The notes below the pieces were generated by a model. That model saw only the letters and a list, made by a program, of their open reading frames with translations, ran no database searches and was not told the origin of the DNA. A DNA stretch of 42,048 bases from positions 1 through 42,048 of the forward strand of contig JAJYCS010000014.1 of NCBI GenBank assembly GCA_021778115.1, in the 5' to 3' direction. Below, in pieces: positions 8,497 to 14,832 of the stretch (positions are counted from its first letter, which is position 1; each line of letters begins with the position of its first letter). This DNA is from Deltaproteobacteria bacterium (GTDB lineage: Bacteria > Desulfobacterota > Desulfuromonadia > Geobacterales > Pseudopelobacteraceae). Position numbers and translations under genes: made by a program.

Positions 8497-8620
8497 TTTA
8501 TACGATAGTAAGTCGGCGACACCGGAGCGGCGCTGCCTGACTTGCCTGCCAACTGACGACTGAGGCACTGGTGAAATTCAGCGCACAGTAAGCCAGACCG
8601 AGTTGATTCAGCTGTTAGGG
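8497..8620 (-). repeat. attC-like recombination site of the brnTA cassette (degenerate)
   Basis: Read on the minus strand, the site starts with CCCTAAC (complement of GTTAGGG at 8614-8620), which includes the brnA stop codon. From about 8512 to 8620 it matches the second site (9235-9366) at most positions, estimated by eye at about 80%. The far end lacks the expected GTTAGGG box, so the distal R' half-site seems mutated or lost. The left boundary is approximate; 8458-8496 holds nothing I can assign. Confidence 0.7.
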
Positions 8621-8920
8621 GGAAGGCGTTGGCGTATGAGTTTTTAGCCAGTCACGGAGGGCATTGTTCATGCGGGTTTGCCAGCCTTTGCCGGTTGCCT
8701 TGAATGCGGCCAGAATTTCAGCGTCAAAACGGATGTTTTGGGCAATTTTGGTGCCGCTGCCAAGTGGGCGCCCAGGTTTTGGAGTAAGCATTTCCTTGAC
8801 CACTTCTTGATTAAATAATTGCGGCAGCACTTCGCTGGCAGGCTTGAACTGTTTGAAGTCTTCGGTGGTAAGCTCTCGGACTTCTCCGTCCTTGTTAGTC
8901 AATGGTGAGCGGCTTGCCAT
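8615..8920 (-). CDS. brnA: BrnA-family antitoxin
   Basis: A 101-residue protein matching BrnA antitoxins: a toxin-binding N-terminal part and a C-terminal ribbon-helix-helix-like DNA-binding segment (KIAQNIRFDAEILAAFKATG, about residues 58-77, then GWQTRMNNALRDWLK). BrnA neutralises the RNase BrnT and represses their shared promoter. It overlaps the end of brnT by 26 nt, so translation is probably coupled. Its stop codon lies within the R'' box of the downstream attC-like site, marking the pair as an integron cassette. The PGRPLGSGTK linker before the DNA-binding part is typical of this group. Confidence 0.9.
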   Translation of the reverse strand: MASRSPLTNKDGEVRELTTEDFKQFKPASEVLPQLFNQEVVKEMLTPKPGRPLGSGTKIAQNIRFDAEILAAFKATGKGWQTRMNNALRDWLKTHTPTPSP

Positions 8921-9173
8921 GTTTTTCTGCCTCCCTTCTGTTAGCTTTTCTGAAGCTGATTACTCGGATTGCGTCACTCGTTGGGGTGAAGCAAAGCACA
9001 TGTAAACGGCTGTCGAGATACCCGACGGCAATATAGCGTGCTTCAGGATATTCATTGCGAAGATCGGATGCGATAACCGCTGAACTCCAGTCAAAATCGC
9101 TTGCACGCTCAAATGACAGCTGGCGTTCACACAGATTTTTGTCTGATTTGGCTTGATCAAATTCGATCTTCAT
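8895..9173 (-). CDS. brnT: BrnT-family ribonuclease toxin
   Basis: A 92-residue BrnT toxin (RelE-like fold RNase). Family features visible: an opening MKIEFDQAKSDKN, the central RYIAVGYLDSRLHVLCFT, and the C-terminal IRVISFRKANRREAEKHG, which carries the Arg/Arg/Glu residues typical of BrnT (ISxRxAxxxE). It lies upstream of brnA in the standard toxin-first order. The ATG at 9173 has only a weak ribosome site. The AT-rich upstream region with two direct repeats is a plausible autoregulated promoter, so the cassette would not need an integron promoter. It appears intact. Confidence 0.9.
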   Translation of the reverse strand: MKIEFDQAKSDKNLCERQLSFERASDFDWSSAVIASDLRNEYPEARYIAVGYLDSRLHVLCFTPTSDAIRVISFRKANRREAEKHGKPLTID

Positions 9174-9232
9174 GTAGATATTTGTGGCAACAAAAATTAA
9201 TTATGTCAATATAAATGTTGCAACAAAAATAA
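9174..9232 (-). promoter_or_regulatory. brnTA promoter/operator with two direct repeats
   Basis: An AT-rich segment directly upstream of brnT carries two copies of GCAACAAAAAT-type sequence, at 9187-9197 (GCAACAAAAAT) and 9220-9230, spaced 33 bp (about three helical turns). On the minus strand a perfect TTGACA lies between the copies; a TTGCAA / ATTAAT pair with 16-bp spacing is another reading. BrnA proteins are known to repress their own promoters, so the repeats are operator candidates. Exact promoter hexamers are uncertain. Confidence 0.5.
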
Positions 9233-9234
9233 CC

Positions 9235-9366
9235 CCCTAACGTTCACGAGATAACCGACTGGCGACACCGGAGAGGTGCCGCCTGACTAACCTGCCAACT
9301 GCCGACCTGGACACTGCTGAACTTCAGCGCACAGTTAGCCAGGCCGAGTTGATTAAGCCGTTAGGG
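9235..9366 (-). repeat. attC-like recombination site of the HNH cassette
   Basis: This 132-bp site is bounded by CCCTAAC (9235-9241) and GTTAGGG (9360-9366), which are complementary. The outer 30-35 bp of both ends show imperfect inverted symmetry (for example CGACTGGC against GCCAGGCCG), and the centre holds a short hairpin-like GGCGACACC / GGTGCCGCC. Simple paired ends plus an imperfect stem are the hallmark of integron attC sites. The stop codon of the upstream HNH reading frame lies in the R'' box. The last R' base (G) departs from the usual GTTRRRY consensus. Confidence 0.75.
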
Positions 9367-9828
9367 GTTGGCATTGGCAACCAACTTGGATAGCTCTTCA
9401 ACCGTGAGCATTGGTGATGTGCGGTGTATGATTCTGTGGCAGTTTGAGCACAGAACCGCCAAGTCTTCGAGAGCTGTGGTGACAGATTCCGACGATGCTG
9501 ACAATGGCACCAAGTGGTGAACTTCGCAGAAACCCGCACCGATGGGGCCGTATGTTGTGAAAAAGTTAAAACCGCAGACTTCACAGCATAATGCCCCCTT
9601 GCTATTGAAAATTGCAGTTTTCTTTGCTTCTATGATGGTTCGATTACGCTCACGGCAAAGATGCGAGACAAGACGTGTTGCGCCTTCAGTTCCGGCTGTA
9701 GGGAGATCAATGTCGGGCAGTGCAGCGGGTTTGGTTGGTTCAATTCCTTCGCCAAGAAGCGCAATAAGAGATTGAACAACGGTCTCGTCGTTAAGCCTGT
9801 TAAAACCAATACTGAAATTACTTCCTGA
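9361..9828 (-). pseudogene. HNH endonuclease, 5'-truncated integron cassette gene
   Basis: Translating the minus strand from 9828 to the TAA at 9361-9363 gives an open frame of 155 codons. It contains a clear HNH nuclease domain: CEVCGFNF (CxxC), then FCEVHHLVPLS (double His), and VLCSNCHRIIHR (Asn, Cys pair and final His). No ATG, GTG or TTG start occurs before the HH motif, and an in-frame stop lies at the upstream palindrome, so the 5' end is missing. The domain itself looks undamaged. It probably encoded a restriction-type or homing-type DNase of about 200-300 residues carried as a cassette; it is now likely silent unless an unusual start is used. Confidence 0.75.
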
Positions 9829-9864
9829 TTAGCGCCAATCTGCGGAAGATTGGCGCTAATCAGG
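9824..9864. repeat. Perfect 18-bp inverted repeat at the HNH/intI junction
   Basis: Arms 9824-9841 and 9847-9864 are exact reverse complements with a 5-nt loop (GCGGA). It sits precisely where the HNH gene (minus strand) and the integrase remnant (plus strand) both lose their 5' ends. No T-tract follows on either side. It could be a deletion scar with foldback duplication, or the remains of a regulatory hairpin. Confidence 0.8.
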
Positions 9865-10331
9865 TACCCTTATTACTGCCGGTGGCTTGCCGAGTGTCTG
9901 GCGCTGCGGGTTAAGGATGTTGATCTGCAGCAGTTTCTGCTTGTGGTGCGAGGCGGCAAGGGGGACAAGGACCGCCGGACCATGCTGCCAACAACCCTTC
10001 TGGATGATTTGACATCCCAGCTGGATGCGGTACGATCCCTGTACGATCAGGATAGAAAAAACAGTGTCCCCGGTCTGTTGTTACCAGGGGCGCTGGAGCG
10101 GAAATATCCCAATGCCGGCACGGAGTGGGGCTGGTTCTGGCTCTTTCCCGGCAGGCCTCCATCCATACCCTGCGTCACAGCTTCGCAAGGCACTTGCTGG
10201 AAAAGGGGTATGATATCCGCACTATTCAGGAGCTTTTGCGGCACACCAATCTGCAGACCACCATGATCTATACCCATGTCGCCAAGCGTAATATCCTGGG
10301 CGTAATCAGCCCCCTTGACAGCCTTGTCTGA
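9865..10331 (+). pseudogene. intI: Integron integrase IntI remnant (truncated, frameshifted)
   Basis: Two frames together give the C-terminal part of an IntI tyrosine recombinase. Frame one (9865 to about 10150) reads LAECLALRVKDVD, then GGKGDKDRRTMLP and [20 protein letters not shown], the last being characteristic of integron integrases. Frame two (about 10150-10331) reads [36 protein letters not shown] and SPLDSLV, with the HxxR and catalytic Tyr boxes. Between WLFP and HTLRHSF roughly 35-40 residues expected in IntI, including its family-specific extra segment, are missing, together with a frame change. The N-terminal half (about 180 residues) is absent. The protein cannot be functional. 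Orientation is opposite to the cassettes, as in intact integrons. Confidence 0.88.
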
Positions 10332-10383
10332 CTTTGCCGGCCATCCTGAGCCGGTATCAGCCAACGAACAACAGGTACCGATA

Positions 10384-11565
10384 ATGACTATCCTGTATCT
10401 TGACGCAACCGCCGGTATTGCCGGCGACATGACCGTGGCGGCCCTACTGGACCTGGGGCTGCCGCTTGACTATCTGCGACAGGAACTGGGAAAGCTCGGC
10501 CTGCCGGAGGGATCATACGCCCTCGATGAGGAACAGGTCCAACGTCAGGGGATGATCGGGCGGCACTTTCTGGTTCACGTAACGGCTGAAGACCATCATC
10601 ACGTGCATCATCACCACCACCATCGCCGTTACGCCGATATCCTCGCCATGATTGCAGACAGTCGGTTGTCGGCACGAACGAAGGAGTTGGCCCACGCCAT
10701 CTTTTTGAAGCTGGCCGAGGCCGAGGCCCTGGCCCACCAGGTGGCGGTGGATGAGGTGCAGTTCCACGAGGTGGGGGCGGTGGACAGCATCGTCGACATC
10801 GTGGGCACGGCCATTGGTCTGGAATGGCTGGGGGTTGGGCAGGTCTACACCTCGGTTGTCCCCCTTGGAGGCGGTTTCGTGGAGACGGCCCATGGTCGTC
10901 TGCCGGTGCCGGCGCCGGCCACGGCCGAGTTGTTGAAGGGCTTGGCGGTGCATGGCCGCTGCGGTGATGGCGAGCGGGTGACCCCCACCGGCGCCGCCAT
11001 TCTGGCGGCCCTGGCAGAGCCGGTATCCTGCATGCCGGGTATGAAAATCGAGGCCATCGGCCATGGCGCCGGCACTAAAGATTTTAGTGATTGCCCCAAT
11101 ATCCTGCGCGGTTTTTTGGGGGTGCTTGTGGGGGCTGCGACCGATGTCGTGTTGGAGCTTTCCTGCAACCTGGATGACGTGACACCTGAGGTGATCGGCT
11201 ATACCGTGCAGCGGCTGCTGCAGGCCGGCGCCCTGGATGTGTGGACCACGCCGATCCAGATGAAGAAGAATCGACCGGCGGTCATGCTTGCACTGCTCTG
11301 CACAGCGGATCAACAGGCGGCATTGGCGGAAATCATGACGACCGAGACCGGTACGCTGGGAGTGCGGATGCAGGTGATGGAACGTCTGCTGCAGGAGCGG
11401 CAGGTGGTGGAGCGGGCGACGAGCTACGGTATGGTACGCTATAAGCAGAGCGATTGTACCCTGAAGCCGGAGTTTGACGATTGCCGGAGGATCGCTGAGG
11501 AACAGGGGCTACCGTTGCGGGAGGTACAGCGGCGCCTGCTGGAGGAGTTAGGCGATGCCGTATGA
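10384..11565 (+). CDS. larC: Nickel pincer cofactor biosynthesis protein LarC
   Basis: A 393-residue LarC, the CTP-dependent cyclometallase that inserts nickel into the pincer nucleotide. The family opening is seen as [12 protein letters not shown] (residues 5-16). Residues 71-80 are His-rich (nine of ten are His), a likely nickel-binding loop. [14 protein letters not shown] and TPTGAAIL follow, and the C-terminal domain has [12 protein letters not shown]. It is one continuous frame, unlike the Lactobacillus gene that needs a frameshift. I chose the ATG at 10384 because it gives the canonical N-terminus; the frame extends to a TTG at 10315 inside the integrase remnant. It overlaps pncC by 11 nt. 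Loss of contiguity with larB may have changed its expression. Confidence 0.94.
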   Translation: MTILYLDATAGIAGDMTVAALLDLGLPLDYLRQELGKLGLPEGSYALDEEQVQRQGMIGRHFLVHVTAEDHHHVHHHHHHRRYADILAMIADSRLSARTKELAHAIFLKLAEAEALAHQVAVDEVQFHEVGAVDSIVDIVGTAIGLEWLGVGQVYTSVVPLGGGFVETAHGRLPVPAPATAELLKGLAVHGRCGDGERVTPTGAAILAALAEPVSCMPGMKIEAIGHGAGTKDFSDCPNILRGFLGVLVGAATDVVLELSCNLDDVTPEVIGYTVQRLLQAGALDVWTTPIQMKKNRPAVMLALLCTADQQAALAEIMTTETGTLGVRMQVMERLLQERQVVERATSYGMVRYKQSDCTLKPEFDDCRRIAEEQGLPLREVQRRLLEELGDAV

Positions 11566-12037
11566 CCGGCAGGTGGCGATGCTTCTGCGGGAAGCGGGCC
11601 TGACCCTGGCCCTGGCCGAATCCTGCACCGGTGGCCTGATCGCTGGCCGGATCACCGCCCTGCCCGGCAGTTCGGCCTATTTTGCCGGTGGCGTGGTGGC
11701 CTACAGCAATCGGGTCAAAGAACAGCTGCTGCAGGTGCCTCCCAGCCTTTTGGCCGAACATGGCGCGGTGAGCGAACCGGTGGCCCGGGCCATGGCAGAG
11801 GGTGCGCGTCTGCTGCTCGGCAGCGACCTTGCGCTGGCGGTGACCGGTATCGCCGGTCCCGATGGCGGCAGCCCGGAGAAGCCGGTGGGCACCGTCTTGA
11901 TCGCCGTGGCTGATCGTTCCGGCTGTAAGGTGGAACGGTTTGTGTTTTCGGGTGATCGCGAACAGGTCCGCAAACAGACGGTTGATCAGGGTATTATCAT
12001 GCTGAAAAAGCGACTTGAGGCATCGAAAAGAAGCTAA
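11555..12037 (+). CDS. pncC: Nicotinamide-nucleotide amidohydrolase (CinA C-terminal domain, PncC)
   Basis: A 160-residue protein consisting only of the CinA C-terminal domain, which deamidates NMN to nicotinic acid mononucleotide in pyridine nucleotide recycling. Motifs include LAESCTGG (about residues 20-27), [10 protein letters not shown], and the [13 protein letters not shown] stretch near 91-103. The length fits stand-alone PncC proteins; the N-terminal MoaB-like half of full CinA is absent. It overlaps larC by 11 nt and ends in a hairpin before recA. Its product feeds the NaAD pool that LarB uses, so grouping with lar genes is biochemically sensible; that link is inference. Confidence 0.93.
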   Translation: MPYDRQVAMLLREAGLTLALAESCTGGLIAGRITALPGSSAYFAGGVVAYSNRVKEQLLQVPPSLLAEHGAVSEPVARAMAEGARLLLGSDLALAVTGIAGPDGGSPEKPVGTVLIAVADRSGCKVERFVFSGDREQVRKQTVDQGIIMLKKRLEASKRS

Positions 12038-12055
12038 TTTGCCCCAAATTAGCTT
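12031..12055 (+). terminator. 10-bp hairpin overlapping the pncC stop codon
   Basis: AAGCTAATTT (12031-12040) and AAATTAGCTT (12046-12055) form a perfect stem with loop GCCCC. The pncC stop codon is inside the left arm. Only a short TTTT at 12065 follows, not directly, so this is at best a weak terminator separating the lar/pncC transcript from recA. Confidence 0.45.
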
Positions 12056-12129
12056 GCCGCTGTCGGTTTTGATGTGCTATTTTTTATAACTCTTCCCAGC
12101 TCTGCACAGACCCGAAGGAGGTACATGCC

Positions 12130-13134
12130 GTGAATGATAAGAACAAGGCCATCGAACTTGCCCTTTCCCAGATAGAGAAGCAGTTCGGTAAGGGGGCGAT
12201 CATGCGGCTCGGCAATGACGAGGCGCTGCCCGGCGTCGAGGCGATCTCCACCGGCGCCATCTCCCTCGACCTGGCCTTGGGGGTGGGCGGGGTGCCCCGG
12301 GGACGCGTTATTGAGGTCTATGGCCCGGAATCCTCCGGTAAGACGACCCTGGCCTTGCATATCGTGGCCGAAGCCCAGAAGAGCGGCGGGATTGCCGCCT
12401 TCGTGGATGCCGAGCATGCCCTGGACATCACCTATGCCCGTAAGCTGGGGGTCAAGACCGATGATCTGCTGGTCTCGCAGCCGGACACCGGCGAACAGGC
12501 ACTGGAGATCGCCGAGACCCTGGTGCGCAGCGGCGCCATCGACGTGCTGGTGGTGGACTCGGTGGCGGCCCTGGTGCCCAAGGCCGAGATCGAAGGGGAG
12601 ATGGGGGACGCCCATGTGGGGCTTCAGGCCCGCCTGATGTCCCAGGCGCTGCGCAAGCTGACCGGCATCATCTCCAAATCGAACTGCTGCGTGATCTTCA
12701 TCAACCAGATCCGGATGAAGATCGGCGTGATGTTCGGTAACCCCGAGACCACCACCGGCGGCAACGCCCTTAAATTCTACGCCTCGGTACGGCTGGATAT
12801 CCGCAAGATCGCCACCCTCAAGCAGGGGGATCAGGTGATCGGTTCCCGCACCAGGGTCAAGGTGGTCAAGAACAAGGTGGCCCCCCCCTTCAAGGAGGCC
12901 GAGTTCGATATCCTGTACGGTGAGGGGATCTCGCGGACCGGCGATGTGCTGGACCTGGCGGTGGAACGCGGTATCATCGACAAGAGCGGCGCTTGGTTCT
13001 CCTACAACAAGGAACGGATCGGCCAGGGCAGGGAAAACTCCCGTCAGTTCCTGAAAGACAACCCGGAGATGCTGGCCGAGATCGAAGGCAAGCTGCTGGA
13101 GCTGATCAAACCGGCTCCCAAGGCAGGAGAGTAA
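12130..13134 (+). CDS. recA: Recombinase RecA
   Basis: A 334-residue RecA, the ATP-dependent strand-exchange protein of homologous recombination and co-protease of the SOS response. Walker A GPESSGKT is at residues 65-72; the Walker B-type [12 protein letters not shown], the DNA-binding loop L1 ([10 protein letters not shown]) and loop L2 region ([16 protein letters not shown]) are all present. The start is a GTG at 12130 with AAGGAGG about ten bases upstream. The 92-bp leader shows no LexA-like palindrome that I could recognise. Downstream genes pilT and recX follow closely. Confidence 0.98.
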   Translation: MNDKNKAIELALSQIEKQFGKGAIMRLGNDEALPGVEAISTGAISLDLALGVGGVPRGRVIEVYGPESSGKTTLALHIVAEAQKSGGIAAFVDAEHALDITYARKLGVKTDDLLVSQPDTGEQALEIAETLVRSGAIDVLVVDSVAALVPKAEIEGEMGDAHVGLQARLMSQALRKLTGIISKSNCCVIFINQIRMKIGVMFGNPETTTGGNALKFYASVRLDIRKIATLKQGDQVIGSRTRVKVVKNKVAPPFKEAEFDILYGEGISRTGDVLDLAVERGIIDKSGAWFSYNKERIGQGRENSRQFLKDNPEMLAEIEGKLLELIKPAPKAGE

Positions 13135-13162
13135 CAATCCGGCAGTGCTGGAGGTGGGTGCC

Positions 13163-14326
13163 ATGGATCTGAACGAAATCCTCACCATCGCGGTCAAGGC
13201 TCGCGGTTCCGACGTCCATATCAAGACCGGCCTCCCCCCGATCGTCAGGATCGACGGCAGGCTCCATCCGATCCCCAATGCCCAACGTTTGGCGCCGGAT
13301 CTGGTGGCCAGTATGGCCACCATGATGATGAACGACCGCCAGAAGCGGATCTTTGAGGAAAATTCCGAGGTGGACCTGGCCTACGCCGTGCCCGGTCTGG
13401 GGCGGTTCCGGGTGGCGGTCTACAAACAGCGGGGCACCATCGCCATGGTGTTCCGTTCCATCTCGGTCACCATCCCTACCCTGGAAGGGTTGAACCTCCC
13501 TCCTATCCTGCAGAAACTCTGCCTGGAGGAGCGGGGGATGATCCTGGTGACCGGCACCACCGGCTCCGGCAAGTCGTCCACCCTGGCGGCCATGATCGAC
13601 CATATCAACAACAGCCGGACCTGTAACATCATCACCATTGAGGACCCGGTCGAGTTCCTGCACCGCGACAACAAATGCATCATCTCCCAGCGGGAGGTGG
13701 GCACCGATACCCCTTCCTTTGCCGGCGCGCTGAAGGGGGCTCTGCGGCAGGACCCGGATGTGATCCTGGTGGGTGAGATGCGTGACTACGAGACCATCGA
13801 GACCGCCATGACCGCGGCAGAGACCGGTCACCTGGTGATGTCCACCCTGCACACCATGGATGCGCCGGAGACCATCAACCGGATTATCTCGGTCTTCCCG
13901 CCGTACCATCAGCGTCAGGTGCGGATCCAGCTGGCCAGCATCATCAAAGGGATCGTCTCCCAGCGGCTGGTGCCGCGGGCCGACGGCAAGGGCAGGGTGC
14001 CGGCGGTTGAGGTACTGCTGGGTACCGCGCGGGTTCGGGAGTGCATCGACGACAAGGACAAGACCAAGCAGATCAGGGATGCCATCGCCCAGGGGTTTGT
14101 CACCTACGGCATGCAGACCTTCGACCAGTCGTTGATGAAGCTATTCACCTCCAAGCTGATCACCTATGAGGAGGCGTTGCGCCAGAGTTCCAACCCGGAC
14201 GACTTCGCACTCAAGGTCTCCGGTATCTCCTCCACCTCCGATGCCTCATGGGACAACTTTGAGAACAAGGAGGAAAAGGTGGAGGAGGTGCTGAAGGAAG
14301 AGCGGATTGAGGTCGACCGCTACTGA
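13163..14326 (+). CDS. pilT: Type IV pilus retraction ATPase PilT
   Basis: A 387-residue hexameric ATPase that depolymerises type IV pili from the inner membrane base. An N-terminal PAS-like part (GSDVHIKTGLPP) is followed by Walker A GTTGSGKS at about residues 131-138, Asp box IITIEDPVEF, Walker B-type DPDVILVGEMRD and His box STLHTMDAPETINR. The usual AIRNLIRE retraction motif is altered to VRECIDDKDK with a following KTKQIRD, so it is a divergent paralogue. The C-terminus is a long acidic/charged tail. ATG 13163 has GGAGG at 13150-13154. In Geobacter a pilT paralogue (pilT4 in G. sulfurreducens, from memory) sits next to recA. Confidence 0.95.
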   Translation: MDLNEILTIAVKARGSDVHIKTGLPPIVRIDGRLHPIPNAQRLAPDLVASMATMMMNDRQKRIFEENSEVDLAYAVPGLGRFRVAVYKQRGTIAMVFRSISVTIPTLEGLNLPPILQKLCLEERGMILVTGTTGSGKSSTLAAMIDHINNSRTCNIITIEDPVEFLHRDNKCIISQREVGTDTPSFAGALKGALRQDPDVILVGEMRDYETIETAMTAAETGHLVMSTLHTMDAPETINRIISVFPPYHQRQVRIQLASIIKGIVSQRLVPRADGKGRVPAVEVLLGTARVRECIDDKDKTKQIRDAIAQGFVTYGMQTFDQSLMKLFTSKLITYEEALRQSSNPDDFALKVSGISSTSDASWDNFENKEEKVEEVLKEERIEVDRY

Positions 14327-14792
14327 GCCTGGTGAGTCGGCGTACCCGGCAGCCCTGCGGCTCCTGGCGGGCCGTGATTACTCCGTTGCGGCCTTGGTCC
14401 GTAAACTGAATCTGCGCGGGTATGCGCCGGGACAGGTTGCAGAGGCCGTGGCACGGCTGGTTGCTGAGGGCTTCCTGGATGACCGGCGGTATGCCGAGCG
14501 GTTCATCGCCCAGGCCCGCGAGAGCGGCCGGTATCTGGGCTATCGGCTGCGTCAGGAGTTGAAACGGCGCGGCCTTGAATCGCAGCTGATCGCTGAACTG
14601 CTGACCGAGGGGCCGGACCATGCAGAGGAGCGGCTGGTGGCCCGCCGCTTGCTAGCTCGGCGCTACCCCTACTTCGACCCGGCCGCCAGCGATGATCGAG
14701 ACCGTCGGCGGGTAGCCGGCTTTCTGCACCGCCGTGGTTTTGGCGTTGAAACCATTCGGCAGCTGCTGGACCGCCGTCAGCCGATTGATTGA
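14307..14792 (+). CDS. recX: Regulatory protein RecX
   Basis: A 161-residue RecX, a small helical-repeat protein that caps RecA filaments and limits their growth. Typical elements: [16 protein letters not shown] near residues 20-35, [13 protein letters not shown] near 60-72, and the Arg-rich ELKRRGLE, then a C-terminal [17 protein letters not shown]. The likely start is TTG 14307, which overlaps the pilT end by 20 nt and has AAGGAAGAG upstream; no ATG or GTG precedes the conserved part. Here pilT is inserted between recA and recX. No terminator hairpin is seen before alaS. Confidence 0.9.
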   Translation: MRSTATEPGESAYPAALRLLAGRDYSVAALVRKLNLRGYAPGQVAEAVARLVAEGFLDDRRYAERFIAQARESGRYLGYRLRQELKRRGLESQLIAELLTEGPDHAEERLVARRLLARRYPYFDPAASDDRDRRRVAGFLHRRGFGVETIRQLLDRRQPID

Positions 14793-14832
14793 CACTGCCA
14801 TTGATTTTTTTATCAGGAGAGGGATGCAACAG

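Larger units (their letters stand above)
8458..10331. mobile_element. Decayed integron (intI remnant plus two cassettes) between larB and larC
   Basis: The interval between larB and larC contains, left to right, a degenerate attC-like site, a minus-strand brnA/brnT cassette, a second attC-like site, a minus-strand 5'-truncated HNH cassette, an 18-bp palindrome, and a plus-strand truncated IntI-type integrase. Integrase and cassettes diverge as in a standard integron, where intI reads away from its array. Cassette stop codons fall inside the attC R'' boxes, as expected. attI, the integrase promoter and the cassette promoter appear deleted. Base composition is visibly more AT-rich than the flanking lar genes. 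Immobility is inferred from the broken integrase. Confidence 0.8.

Noticed and set aside
8458-9360. Insertion sequence flanked by direct repeats
   Set aside because: The about 110-bp repeats have complementary attC-type ends and there is no transposase; an integron explanation fits better.
9324-9584. 86-codon minus-strand ORF with ATG
   Set aside because: It is a frame-shifted reading of the HNH gene; the true frame shows the CxxC/HH/N/H motifs.
12056-12129. LexA/SOS box before recA
   Set aside because: I searched by eye for the GGTT-type Geobacter box and the E. coli CTG-N10-CAG box and saw neither convincingly.
12049-13323. 424-codon minus-strand frame over recA
   Set aside because: Antisense shadow of recA and the pilT start.
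14793-14832. Terminator or T-box before alaS
   Set aside because: There is a T-run but no stem, and the 40-nt gap is too short for a T-box.
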